NCBI GenBank assembly: GCA_003094555.1
Contig: NATW01000133.1
Coordinates: 1-42,723, forward strand
DNA length: 42,723 bases
Reading direction: 5' to 3'
DNA from: a gamma proteobacterium symbiont of Ctena orbiculata
GTDB lineage: Bacteria > Pseudomonadota > Gammaproteobacteria > Chromatiales > Chromatiaceae
Under the pieces are notes generated by a model that searched no databases, was not told the DNA's origin, and saw only the letters and a program-made list of their open reading frames with translations. Below are positions 8,901 through 17,300 of this stretch, one piece after another (the stretch's first letter is position 1; every line of letters begins with the position of its first letter). The translations under genes and the position numbers were made by a program.

Positions 8901-11731
8901 TTGCCGAACTGGTAGGCCTGTTCGACTTTTCCCTGATCGACCAACAGGACGCCAAACAGGCCATAGGCATAAATCGACGGCGCTGAGTTACCGAACTTTC
9001 TGCTCATTTCAACCATTGTGTAGGTTAAATTGCAGAGGGTTTTGGGATCGACGATGTAAGCTGAACCGATCAGCGTAATCATGATTTCCATGGCCATTAA
9101 CTGGACCGGGTCCGTCATCGGAGGAAGTTTATCAATCTCTGCGAGATCCACCGCTTCAGGGGGGGTGTCAGTAAGACTTATTCCCAATGCCTTGAGCTCG
9201 GACAGGCCGGTTTCGATCGACCGCCGGTAGTCGGGTATCTGCGTGTAAATCAGGACCTTGAGTCGACCCAGCTTGGCCCGGTCAAGGGGGGTGCGCGCAT
9301 GTGCCATGGCGTCGTCTGCCATAGCCAACGCGGCTTCGTATTGGGTCTTTAAATACTCCCCTTCAATCGCCTCGGCATACAGTGACAGGGCGAGGTCGTA
9401 ATCCATCGACCAGGGATCGGCCCCAAGGATCTTGAGCCCCTTGTTGAAATAGTCGGCAGCGGTGATAAAGGCTGCGGAGGCCTTTGCCTTTAGCCCGGCA
9501 CGCAGATTGAGGCGCACCAACCCTAGCCGTTTCTCCTTAAGGTCGATCAAATCAGCAGCGAGGTTGAGATGGTTTACAACGTCGAACAGATGCTCAGTCA
9601 GTTCAGTTGCAGAGAACAGTTCGAGTAACTGGTTACCGATGTGTAAATGAACACGGGGGCGCTCTTGTTCGAATACCAGTGAATAGGCGGCCTCCCGCAC
9701 TTTGTCGTGGAGGAAGCGATAGCCCTCTTTCTGGTGGAGCACCAGGCCAAGCTGCAGCGCTGCCCAGAGGGAGTCCTGCAGCGTCTCTTCCGATACGCCG
9801 TAAACCCTGGCCAGGGTGCTGGTCTTCAAGGTCATGCCAAGACAGGCGAACTGTTTAAGGGCCTTCTGGGTCTGATCGGGTAAGCTGTCCAGTTTGCCAA
9901 CCATTAGATCGATGACGTTGTCCGAGTAGCCCTTCAACTTGATACTGTCCAGATCCCAGCGCCACTCGGTTGTCAGCGGATTGAGGGTGAGCAGATTCTC
10001 ATCTGCCAGTGTGCTCAGAAGCTGCGTGATGAAAAAGGGATTGCCGCCAGTCTTCTCCTGTACCAGCTGCGCAAGGGGAAGAATATCTGCTCGCTTTGTG
10101 TGCAGCGTGTCGGCGATGAGTTGACATAGATCCTCTTCGACAAGTGGTTTTAACTCGATCTGTGAGAGCCGTACTCCGCTGTTGCGAATCGTCTCGATGC
10201 TGCGTCTCAGGGGATGGCTGGGGCCCACCTCGTTGTCCCGATAGGCCCCTAGCAGCAGCAGATGTGTGGTGCCGGGATTGGTCAGCAGATACTCAAGCAG
10301 CTGCAGGCTGGCGGCATCCAGCCACTGCAGATCATCCAGAAATAGGACTAGGGGATGTTCGGGCTGTGCAAAGACATTGATGATCTGTTGAATGACCCGG
10401 TTAAAGCGGTTTTGTGCGTCTTGGGGCGGCACTTCGGCAACCGGTGGCTGTTCACCGATAAGCGTGACCAGCTCAGGTACCAGGTCGATGACGAGCGAGG
10501 CGTTGGGCTCCAAGGCCTGGATTAACACATCCCGCCATTGGGCTAACTCCTCCTCCCCACTGCCCAGAATATGCCTAACAAGGCCCTGCAGCGCCTGGGC
10601 AAGGGTTGCGTAGGGGGTGTCGCGCTTGTATTGATCGAATTTACCTTCGGCATAGAGGGCGTTGGGTGTGACCAGGGAGCGATGCATCTCGTTGATCAAC
10701 GCCGATTTACCGATCCCGGCATAGCCCGATACCAGCACCATTTCCACGTTACCATTGCTGACGACCCGATCTACACTGCTGAGCAGTCTTTTCACTTCAT
10801 TGCTTCGCCCGTAGAGTTTTTCCGGGATCACCAGGTGGTTGGAGATGTCCTGCTTGCCCAGCTCGAAGGGCTCGATGGATTTTCCTTCGAGCCACTCATC
10901 CTGACAGCGTTGCAGATCAATCTTCAGCCCTTCGGCGGTCTGGTAACGCTCTTCCGCGGCCTTTGCCAGGAGTTTCATGACAAGCTTCGAGAGCGGGGCC
11001 GGGATTGTCGACCGCTGTTGCTGCGGGGGCTTAGGCTGGATGGCGATGTGGCTGTGCACATACTCCATGGCATCGCTGGCATCGAAAGGCAGTCGGCCGG
11101 TGAGCATTTGGTAGAAAACAACCCCCAGGGCATAGAGGTCGCTACGGGTATCTATGGAACGGTTCATACGGCCGGTCTGCTCCGGCGCCATATAGGCAAG
11201 TGTGCCGGCTATCTCCTGGGGATCCGCGAGTGCCTGCCGTTCCCGGGAGAGCCTAGAGGCGATCCCGAATCCGCTAAGTCTGATCCCGCCGTCGGCAGTC
11301 ACAAAGATGTTTGCCGGGGTAATATCCTTATGCACCAACCCACAGCGATGGATCTCCGCCAATGCCGAGGTGATGCCCACGGCGAGGGTCAGGAAGTGAT
11401 CAATTTCCAAGGGCGCCTTCAGCAACGTTGAAAGCGGTTGGCAGGCACAGTCCTCCAGGATCAGTGCGGTCAGGCTTGTGCTGCGTTCTATTTTACACGG
11501 TCTTACCACATATTCCGTATTCAGATCGGATGCGATACCGAATTCGTGTTCGAGTTGATGGATGAGTTTCGCTGATGGGTTAGAGGAAACAGGGGCCTTG
11601 ATCAGAACGGCCTGTTTGTCATGCGTGCATGCACGAATGATACGAAACGCATCTGTCTCGCTGAGCAGAGATAGGTCCGTGTATCCCAGGGTTGCGAGTT
11701 CATTTTGCACAAGATGTAATAAACAGTGCAT
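2900..11731 (-). CDS. Giant Ser/Thr kinase-like, AAA ATPase, GAF/PAS, GGDEF-EAL protein
   Basis: This is one uninterrupted 2943-residue reading frame. Domains in order: protein kinase fold (about 20-275; K45, HKD at 134-136, N141); AAA/ORC-type ATPase (about 300-600; Walker A G336-S343, Walker B LFLDD at 463-467, YRDNEV at 497-502); helical TPR-like region (about 680-1265); GAF (about 1290-1446); PAS (about 1455-1582); PAS (about 1588-1708); two tandem GAF-like plus PAS-like units (about 1716-2048 and 2049-2381); PAS (about 2385-2500); GGDEF (2503-2670; GGDEF at 2586-2590, inhibitory RxxD at 2577-2580); EAL (about 2680-2935; E2714-A-L, DDFGTG at 2836-2841, VAEGVE). Both cyclic-di-GMP enzymes look intact. 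The kinase DFG is GFG (G154), so metal binding and kinase activity are doubtful. Kinase-ATPase-GAF proteins of this type usually end in a histidine kinase; this one ends in GGDEF-EAL. No signal peptide or clear membrane segment. It heads the run with hemerythrin and REC-PAS-GAF. GAGAAG precedes the ATG by 6 bases. Confidence 0.93.
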   Translation of the reverse strand: MHCLLHLVQNELATLGYTDLSLLSETDAFRIIRACTHDKQAVLIKAPVSSNPSAKLIHQLEHEFGIASDLNTEYVVRPCKIERSTSLTALILEDCACQPLSTLLKAPLEIDHFLTLAVGITSALAEIHRCGLVHKDITPANIFVTADGGIRLSGFGIASRLSRERQALADPQEIAGTLAYMAPEQTGRMNRSIDTRSDLYALGVVFYQMLTGRLPFDASDAMEYVHSHIAIQPKPPQQQRSTIPAPLSKLVMKLLAKAAEERYQTAEGLKIDLQRCQDEWLEGKSIEPFELGKQDISNHLVIPEKLYGRSNEVKRLLSSVDRVVSNGNVEMVLVSGYAGIGKSALINEMHRSLVTPNALYAEGKFDQYKRDTPYATLAQALQGLVRHILGSGEEELAQWRDVLIQALEPNASLVIDLVPELVTLIGEQPPVAEVPPQDAQNRFNRVIQQIINVFAQPEHPLVLFLDDLQWLDAASLQLLEYLLTNPGTTHLLLLGAYRDNEVGPSHPLRRSIETIRNSGVRLSQIELKPLVEEDLCQLIADTLHTKRADILPLAQLVQEKTGGNPFFITQLLSTLADENLLTLNPLTTEWRWDLDSIKLKGYSDNVIDLMVGKLDSLPDQTQKALKQFACLGMTLKTSTLARVYGVSEETLQDSLWAALQLGLVLHQKEGYRFLHDKVREAAYSLVFEQERPRVHLHIGNQLLELFSATELTEHLFDVVNHLNLAADLIDLKEKRLGLVRLNLRAGLKAKASAAFITAADYFNKGLKILGADPWSMDYDLALSLYAEAIEGEYLKTQYEAALAMADDAMAHARTPLDRAKLGRLKVLIYTQIPDYRRSIETGLSELKALGISLTDTPPEAVDLAEIDKLPPMTDPVQLMAMEIMITLIGSAYIVDPKTLCNLTYTMVEMSRKFGNSAPSIYAYGLFGVLLVDQGKVEQAYQFGKAGLTLCTDLKAPEMQSMALNMFNSCIRHWKEPLNSALPDMAKGVEVGLAYGDIENVAYCANHYCNNLLFSGTALEQVESTVDYHLALVKKLRQWYAVGFLNITRQTTHNLVSPSSTPGSLNGDYVKEDELLPTLIENNNYTLLFWFYTAKTVLNVLFGRCEEATQFAEKAKPHEKSSLGLIAVGELVFYHSLAVLGRCRGADKSLPGSDKAVLKESKTRLSHLADHARENFRHKYDLILAEEARVEGRILEAMKGYEKAIAGALDNGFIHEAALAYELTAKCYLGHDMQESSRLQLLQASALYAQWGAAAKVRDLAAQFPHWLMPEGADDKAETGLDGRLDAITMVKASQAVSSEIELAKLIQTLMINAVENAGADRGLLATPGSDGMEVEAEARAGENGILVTPVRTPITDIDCAHSIINTTTHTLKSIIIDDSSHPESMADDPYLRQGKAKSILCLPLIRHGNLAGVLYLENSQTPGVFNQNRLAVLDVLATQAAISLENSHLYDTRRESEEKFRALLQKVQAAVVVHGTDTQILTANTMAQDLLGLSEAQLLGKTAIDPDWHFLREDESLLPPEEFPVNRVLASKHALQNTVIGIDRPDRIEILWALVNAAPLFNETGGITHVIVSFSDISERKRAEQQLTASEQLFRTLVENSPDHIARYDLNLRRVYLNPALQKLFTAPLNQVLQKTSKTDSPLLDPKAYMANLQQVIDSGLEISDEIAFRTAQGQVHWANSRFAPELNTDGKVQSVLVISNDITEQKQAEIERLDHMHFLESLDRINRVLQTQGTFEKTMSTALSEVLDIFDCDRACLIYPCDPDAETWSVPLESTRPAFPGAGPHGPQPMEEEMAAVMRALLEKERPLRIGPEGDYPITPLAREKYNTRAVLATILRPKADKPWQFGLQQCSHERSWSDQEVRLFEEIGHRLSDGLNSLLSTRDMRQSEARFRLVFESSPVSIQEEDYSAVKAHLESLRPEYGDDLATYLVDHPQVAHECAALVRIIDINQAALRLHQAGTKEEFLRDLPQIFIPETVPAYRQILVSLMRGETHLRVESEIRTLTGQRHPIDIFISVCSGYEQSLGRVLVSLVDISEIKQAEQERQEHLHFLKSLDRINKVLQSEGSIEEILKRTLDEVLDIFDCDRTYLQYPCDPDASAEWWMPMERCKPEYPSTLAPGGRLPYHPHIEETLRAMRDRDTPIRLGPETDHPIPAEITENLGVRSLLAIALRPKVDRPWHFGIHQCSHDRIWTDQESRLFQEIAHRFSDGLNNLLITRDLRESEERFRLVYENSPVSVREEDFSAVKSRLDEFTMNYGDDLEDYLLAHPESVKECAALVRIVNVNNATLELHEADSKAELFDGLPKTFIPESYDAFRKELMAIAKGETELILDGVVQTLSGKRRDVSISFSVCPGYEDKLSKVFVSMFDITQRKVDEENLRLAASVFSTSQEGILISDADNRIIDINPAFTRLTGYSREETLGQNPSFLSAGRQNPTFYAEMWQSIHSTGEWQGEIWNQRKSGEIFPELLSIVAIKDDQGRLQHYVGAFTDISMIKQHEADLDRIAHYDMLTSVPNRRLLGDRLEQAIAHARRHEKNLAVCYLDLDGFKPINDQFGHEGGDRMLIEIAHRLETMSRAEDTVSRLGGDEFVLLWSDIGSETDCANALERVLNKVAEPMLLDNQMASVSASIGVTLYPDDNVDADSLLRHADHAMYMAKQLGKNRYQIFDARLERQISAQVELMEKISRGLERGQFELYYQPKVDYTTCETVGAEALLRWNDPVLGLVGPKEFISLIENDILAFRMGRWVMEQAIQQARIWYEKGITLPISINVFPRHLKNRTFVDDLRSTIASIWPQMPRNQLVIEIVETNDLEELEPIEQVIKQCLGMGIGFSLDDFGTGYSSLVYLRRLSIQELKIDQSFVRDMLEDPEDEAIVVGVIRLGQAFGLQVVAEGVETTEQAQYLVDIGCHIVQGYGMGRPMPAHTLEKWYAAFNAMELNVCRK
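4589..6586 (-). repeat. In-frame tandem duplication of a GAF-PAS unit within the giant gene
   Basis: Residues about 1716-2048 and 2049-2381 of the giant protein are two copies of one unit of about 333 residues (about 1 kb each, boundary near 5587/5588). Shared landmarks at a constant offset of 333-335 residues include HFLxSLDRINxVLQ, EVLDIFDCDR, YPCDPDA, LRPKxDxPWxFGxxQCSH, RLVxExSPVSxxEED and ECAALVRI. The first half is GAF-like and the second PAS-like. The copies have diverged at many positions, so this is an old fixed duplication and not an assembly artefact. Confidence 0.88.
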
Positions 11732-12370
11732 CTGCTGCTTCTCAACCTGGTAATTATGTTGTCATTGCTTCGTATGCAGGGTGGTAAGCCAACCATTACC
11801 CTTACAATCCGTTGCGTCATGTAATCCTATCAACGACTCCTTACTTTATTTATAGACGTTACGCTTAAAATAGGAACAACTTATAATGCGTATATCGTAG
11901 CGTACAGCTGCCTCCTGTCCTAAAACTACCAGGCGGCCGCAGATTATGAGAGCATAAAAAATGAGGCACAAATGGTGTGGCAGGGCTAATGGGTTTGCTT
12001 ACCCTTGTCCTTGCTGCGGAATCCTGCCTATCGCTGCAGCATATCCTTATATTCTAGCTGCACTTTTTCCAATCACAAACGTATAGTTCTTAGGTTATTG
12101 ACGAACCTAAATCCTTATAGATTTTTTTTATCAATAGATAGTTATTCCTGATTTACATCGAATTATTTCTGTCTCTGATTAGGGAAAATGTGTGGCATAA
12201 GTTGCTAATTCCACCCTTAATCTAGTAAAAGGTGATCGGTTACACGTCCCCTTTAAGTCACTTTTAAAAAACTTTTGCTTAACTTGATCGGGTAGACTGT
12301 GAACCAATTTCCGACGGAATCGTAGAGTGAGAATTATAGGCAATGCGGTTATGCATGGAGTGAATAAAGA
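11732..12370. other. 639-bp divergent intergenic region
   Basis: This AT-rich region separates the start of the giant kinase/GGDEF gene (minus) from the start of the DsrL-like gene (plus), so it must hold both promoters. I see no credible gene in it; the short frames lack ribosome sites and family motifs. A TATAAT lies at 11882-11887 on the plus strand without a good -35. An inverted repeat lies at 12090-12110, followed by a T8 run near 12123. GGAGTG precedes the ATG at 12371 by 8 bases. Confidence 0.6.
12090..12110. repeat. Perfect 7-bp inverted repeat, possible operator
   Basis: TTAGGTT (12090-12096) and AACCTAA (12104-12110) are perfect inverted arms around a 7-base spacer, about 260 bp before the DsrL-like gene. 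The geometry (centres 14 bp apart) fits a dimeric regulator site. A T-rich stretch 13 bases later also allows a weak terminator. Nothing in the sequence decides between these. Confidence 0.35.
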
Positions 12371-14302
12371 ATGAGTGATACCGACCCAACATATCGACGT
12401 TATGCGGATGGCGACGACCAACCTTACGACTGGAATAGGGATGTCGTAAGCCAGGGGGAGTCTTACATCTGTCCGACCTATATCCAGCGCACGCCGCCAT
12501 GTCAAAATGCCTGCCCTTCAGGGCACGATATTCGTGGTTGGTTATCCATCGTGCGCGGACTGGACAAACCCGAGGGCGACAAGCCCTGGCAGCAGTACGC
12601 CTTCGAGCGTATGACATTGGCCAATCCCTTCCCGGCGATCATGGGGCGCGTATGTCCGGCACCCTGCCAGGAGGGTTGTAACCGTAACAGCCTGGACGGT
12701 AGTGTCGGCATCAACTCCATCGAGCAATATATTGGGGATTGGGCGCGCCAGAATAATCTTGCCTTCAGCAAGCCGGAAGCCGACTCCGGAAAGCGGGTGG
12801 CGATTATCGGCGGTGGTCCCGCCGGCCTGGCAGCGGCGTTGTTTCTGCGTCGTCTCGGTCACCGGTCCACCATCTTTGAGGAACACAACGCCCTGGGGGG
12901 GCAGATGGTATTCGGTATTCCCGGCTACCGTATTCCCCGGGATGTGCTGGAACATGAGATCCAGCGAATCCTCGATGTGGGTGGTATCGATGTGAAACTG
13001 AATACCCGTGTGGGGCGGGAGGTTAAGGTCGAAGCCCTGGACAAAGAATACCACGCCATCTTCTGGAGCGTCGGCACCGTGGTGGGCAAGCCGCTGCGCG
13101 TCGAAGGCGGCGAGGCCCCCAACTGCGTGGATGGGATGACCTTCCTGAAGGCCTTCAACGATGGTTCTCTGAAATATCTCGATGGTCGTATCCTGGTGAT
13201 TGGTGGTGGCGACACCGCTATGGATGTGGCAGCAGTGGCCAAGCGTATCGGGGAAGTGGCCGAACTGGATGCCGCGGAGTGCCCACAGGCTGTGTTTGAC
13301 GGATCCGGCAGCCAGCGCGATGAGCAGATAACCAAGCGCAGCGATTCCGATTGCTGGTTGGTCTATCGACGTCCCATCACCAAGGCCCCCTGCACCAAGC
13401 ATGAACTGGAGGCCTGTATCGCCGAAGGAGTGGAGGTCCATGACAGCCTGGCCCCCCTCCAGGTCATGCTGGATGACCAGGGCCATGCCTGTGCCTTGAA
13501 AGTGCAACCGGTTGACTGGTCCTCCGGCAAGATGGAAGCCAATGGCGAGCCCTTCGAAATCGAGTGCAGATTGATTGTCGCGGCAACAGGACAGACCGGT
13601 GACTACGAAGGTATCGATGGTATTGCCAACGACTGGAACCTGATCGATGCCGATCGAAGCATGCAAGTCAAAGGAAAGAGCGGCCATTTCGTAGGCGGCG
13701 ATGCTGTTAATCCGCACCTATTGACAACCGCCATCGGCCAAGCCTCCATTGCCGTGCAGGGCATACACAGCTTTCTGCTTGGCGAAGCGGTCGGCGACCG
13801 CCCGAAAGTGGAAGGTCACCACTTCGATCTTCTCCAGGAGCTGGCGCAGAAAGATCTATCGCCGGAAGAGTACAATCATGGTGAGACCTGGGGCACCAAC
13901 AGCGCCAACTGGTCTGTTCACAACTTCGAGAATCGCGCCGATGCAGACGTGGTGAAGACGAATGCCATGTTCACGGGGCACTTTGCATACCAGCCGTTGA
14001 ATGCCCGGGATGAGCTGGATGTGAATGTATCCAATGTGTTAGGCAGCATGATCGAGCGCTTCAACGGCCTCAACGAGGAGACGGCGGTCACCGAGTCGAA
14101 ACGCTGCATGAGTTGCGGCTTCTGCTTCGAGTGCGACAACTGCGTCATCTACTGTCCGCAGGATGCCGTTACCCGCGTTAAAAAGGGTGAACGCGTGATG
14201 GGCCGCTATGTGGAGACCGACTACGGTAAGTGTGTCGGCTGTCATATCTGCAAAGAGGTCTGTCCCACCGGCTATATCGAGATGGGGTTGGGGCAGTACT
14301 GA
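12371..14302 (+). CDS. DsrL-like iron-sulfur flavoprotein, NAD(P)H:acceptor oxidoreductase
   Basis: This 643-residue protein belongs to the glutamate synthase small-subunit family and has the extra C-terminal ferredoxin module seen in DsrL. Seen: an N-terminal Fe-S helical domain with C34, C44, C48 and C95, C99, C103; an FAD-binding GGGPAG at about 147-152; a second dinucleotide fold with VIGGGDTAMD; and a C-terminal ferredoxin with clusters of cysteines at 579-595 and at 621, 624, 627, 631 (CVGCHICKEVCP). DsrL in sulfur oxidisers passes electrons between the siroheam sulfite reductase DsrAB and NAD(P). Here no other dsr gene is in view and the gene stands alone between two giant sensor genes on the other strand. 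It may therefore be the main DsrL encoded apart, a second copy, or a related oxidoreductase with another partner. GGAG lies upstream of the ATG. The end converges with the next gene, 44 bp away. Confidence 0.75.
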   Translation: MSDTDPTYRRYADGDDQPYDWNRDVVSQGESYICPTYIQRTPPCQNACPSGHDIRGWLSIVRGLDKPEGDKPWQQYAFERMTLANPFPAIMGRVCPAPCQEGCNRNSLDGSVGINSIEQYIGDWARQNNLAFSKPEADSGKRVAIIGGGPAGLAAALFLRRLGHRSTIFEEHNALGGQMVFGIPGYRIPRDVLEHEIQRILDVGGIDVKLNTRVGREVKVEALDKEYHAIFWSVGTVVGKPLRVEGGEAPNCVDGMTFLKAFNDGSLKYLDGRILVIGGGDTAMDVAAVAKRIGEVAELDAAECPQAVFDGSGSQRDEQITKRSDSDCWLVYRRPITKAPCTKHELEACIAEGVEVHDSLAPLQVMLDDQGHACALKVQPVDWSSGKMEANGEPFEIECRLIVAATGQTGDYEGIDGIANDWNLIDADRSMQVKGKSGHFVGGDAVNPHLLTTAIGQASIAVQGIHSFLLGEAVGDRPKVEGHHFDLLQELAQKDLSPEEYNHGETWGTNSANWSVHNFENRADADVVKTNAMFTGHFAYQPLNARDELDVNVSNVLGSMIERFNGLNEETAVTESKRCMSCGFCFECDNCVIYCPQDAVTRVKKGERVMGRYVETDYGKCVGCHICKEVCPTGYIEMGLGQY

Positions 14303-14346
14303 ATAGATCTGTTGAAACAGGCTTGGGTGTTTGGGTGACTACACCT

Positions 14347-17300
14347 TCACTGCTCCCCAGCGTCACGGGGTGAAGATCCAGGCTGGTGGTTGGGCTGGTG
14401 TTCGACATCCGTGTGGATCAACTGCAGAATCTTGCCGAACTGGAAATCCCTGGCCGCGGAGAACAGAGCCTGCGCCACCGAGGGAGCGCGGGGGCGTATT
14501 TCGTCGATGACCCGGTTTACCGCATCGCTGTCGAGCCGGACCAGCGCCTGTTCCAAATTGTTCAGCAGTTCGTTGGGCAGATCGGCCAAGGCGGCCTCAT
14601 CCAATTGCACCTCGGCGGTGGAAGCCGCCTCCTTCACCGGTTCTTCCGAGTAGATGAAGCGAACGTCCAGATGGCGCACCAGGGCATCCAATAGATCGGT
14701 CTCCGTATAGGGCTTACGGATGAAGTCGTCACACCCTGCCGCAAGGATCTCCCTGCGCTCCTCCTCCAACGCATGGGCGGTGATGGCGACAATGCAGGGT
14801 TGTGCGCCCGCATCGCTGGCCTTGATCCGCCGGGTCGCCTCCAGTCCGTCCATGACCGGCATACGGATATCCATGAAGATCAGCTGGGGATGCCATTGAT
14901 CGAATTGGGCAACCGCCTCCTCTCCGTTGACCGCCTCATGCAATTCAAAGCCTAGCGGTTCGAGCAGTCTGTGCAGAAGTAGACGGTTCTCCGGCTGATC
15001 TTCGACATTAAGAATGCGATAGGTCGGTTGCCCCGGCTCCAATCCGACGACACGCAGCTGCTTTTCTTCAGCCAGGTCTGGTGCTTTGGCCTTATGGGCC
15101 TCTTGCATGGGTAGTTCGACGCGGAAGCGTGTTCCCTTGCCTGGTCTGCTCTTTACCGAGATCTTGCCGTCCATCAGTTGCACAAACTGATGCACGATGG
15201 TTAGTCCCAGACCGGTGCCGCCTTTGTTACTCCCCGTAGGAAGTTGTACAAAGGGTTTGAACAGACTTTTCTGATCCACTTCACTGATACCGGGGCCGGT
15301 GTCTTCGACCTCTATGAACAGGTGGTGTGTAGATTTCAGTGTGTGCAGACGGACGGTAACGCTGCCTTTATCAGTGAACTTCACCGCGTTACTCACCAGG
15401 TTGACCAGAATCTGCCGCATGCGTGCCTCGTCGCCGCTGACGTAGCGAGGGAGATCCAATGCCTGATCCAGGGTTAGTTGCAGTTCCTTCTGTTGCGCCC
15501 GCAGCAGCATCATTTCCACCACCTCGCGCACCAGTTCATGCAGGTCGAAAGTGGCGATCTTCAGCTGCAGCTTGCCCGCCTCAATCTTGGCGATCTCCAG
15601 CACATCGTTGATCAGTTTGAGCAGGTATTTGCCGCTGTTGTTGATGATCTCCAGGTTATCGCGCTGGCTGGAATTCAAGGCCTTGTCCCTGCGCATCAGC
15701 TGGGAGAAGCCGAGAATCGCGTTGAGCGGAGTGCGCAGCTCATGGCTCATATTCGTGAGAAAGGTGCTCTTAGCCTTATTCGCATCTTCTGCGGCGTCCC
15801 GCGCCAGTAACAACTCTTCTGTCCGTTGCTGCACCGTCTCTTCCAAATGATCCTTGTATTGCCGCATCTCTTGTTCCGACAGTTTGCGTTCGGTGATATC
15901 GATATTGGTGCCAATCATGCGCAGTGGCTTGCCGTCATCGTCCATGATTGTCTTCGAGTCCGCTTTGATATGGCGGATGGAACCATCAGGTCTGAGAATA
16001 CGGAATTCAGGTGCGTATTCGTGTTCACCGCGCAACGCGGCTTGAATCTCTCCTTCCGCATAGCTTTTATCCTCGGGATGGAGGGTACGCGCCCATGCGT
16101 CATAGGCGCCGCCGAAGTCTTCCTTCCGAATGCCGTACAGTTTATACATCGAATCATCCATTTTCAGTTCGTTTTTGACCACATCCCAGTCCCATACGCC
16201 AACTCCCGCGGCGCGTGTGGCGAGTTGCAGTCGTTCCGATGTAAGACGCAGTTCATCCGTGGCACGCTTGCGTTCAGTCATGCGCCACATGCTCTCCATC
16301 ATCAGTGTGAGTTGTTGGACATCGGTTTCGTTATACGCCGTCTCCTTGTTACCGATGCCAGCCAGCAGCACTAGATTCCCGCTGATGAAGACAGGCAGAT
16401 TGATATGACGGGTGAGGCGGAAATGACCTTCCGGTGTGTCATTATTCCACTGACTGGCAGGCTTGTGGTCGTTGCTGATGATGGGACGGCGCTGGCTGAT
16501 AGCCTCCCGCCACAGGCTGTACGCTGTCAGTGGATAATGCAGCGGTGCCCGGGAAATGGTGTATTTTGGTTTGGCCCTATTGGACCATATCCGAACACTC
16601 ATGGAGGTCTCATCTTCGTTTACAAACCCCAGGTAGCCTAGCCTGCTACCGGTGAGGCGAATGGCTTCGTCAAGGGTATACGCCATGATTTCCTGGATGG
16701 TCTCCTCAGACATCTGGTTGATTCTCAACAGGGCGACAGTACCTTCCATGCGCTCTTTGAGGCCTTCATAGAGGTGGGCGTTTTCAATGGAAATGGCTGC
16801 CTGAGAGGACAAAATATTGAGTAATTCTATGCGATCTGAGGTAAAGGCCCCGGCACTGAGATTATTTTCCAAATAGATGATGCCGATGAGGCGCCCTTGG
16901 TTGTGTATGGGGCTGCACAAAACAGATTTTATTCTGTTATTTTGAATATAGCGATCTGTAGTGTAATCCCCGTCAAGGGTTGCATCGTTGAGTATCACAC
17001 TTTTTCCTGTTCTGTTGACATAGGTCACGATGCCTACACATAGATTCTTGAGTTGATCCAGTTTCAGAGAATCGACTTTTGATATCGTGTGTGGTTTGAC
17101 GGATGCTATTATCTCGACACTAAGGTCACCCTCTCTGTTTAAGATAAAGAAACCTCGCTGAGCCCCTGCATTTTCAATGATAATGGCCATTAACTTTTCC
17201 AGCAGTTGTGACAAAACAACTTCACTGGATAGAGTCTGTGTGGATTTGATGATGGATTCGTAGTCAAGGGCGAACTTCGCTGACGGTATGGTAGCGGAAG

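Noticed and set aside
8042-8986. 314-codon plus-strand frame inside the giant GGDEF-EAL gene
   Set aside because: It overlaps the TPR-like region of the minus-strand gene, whose frame is continuous; no motifs.
12542-13717. 391-codon open frame antisense to the DsrL-like gene
   Set aside because: It lies wholly inside a confidently assigned gene on the other strand, has no family motifs and no ribosome site; long antisense frames are common in GC-rich genes.
14347-14710. C-terminal tail of the hybrid kinase as an Hpt phosphotransfer domain
   Set aside because: The helical tail after the receiver has no histidine in an Hpt-like setting.
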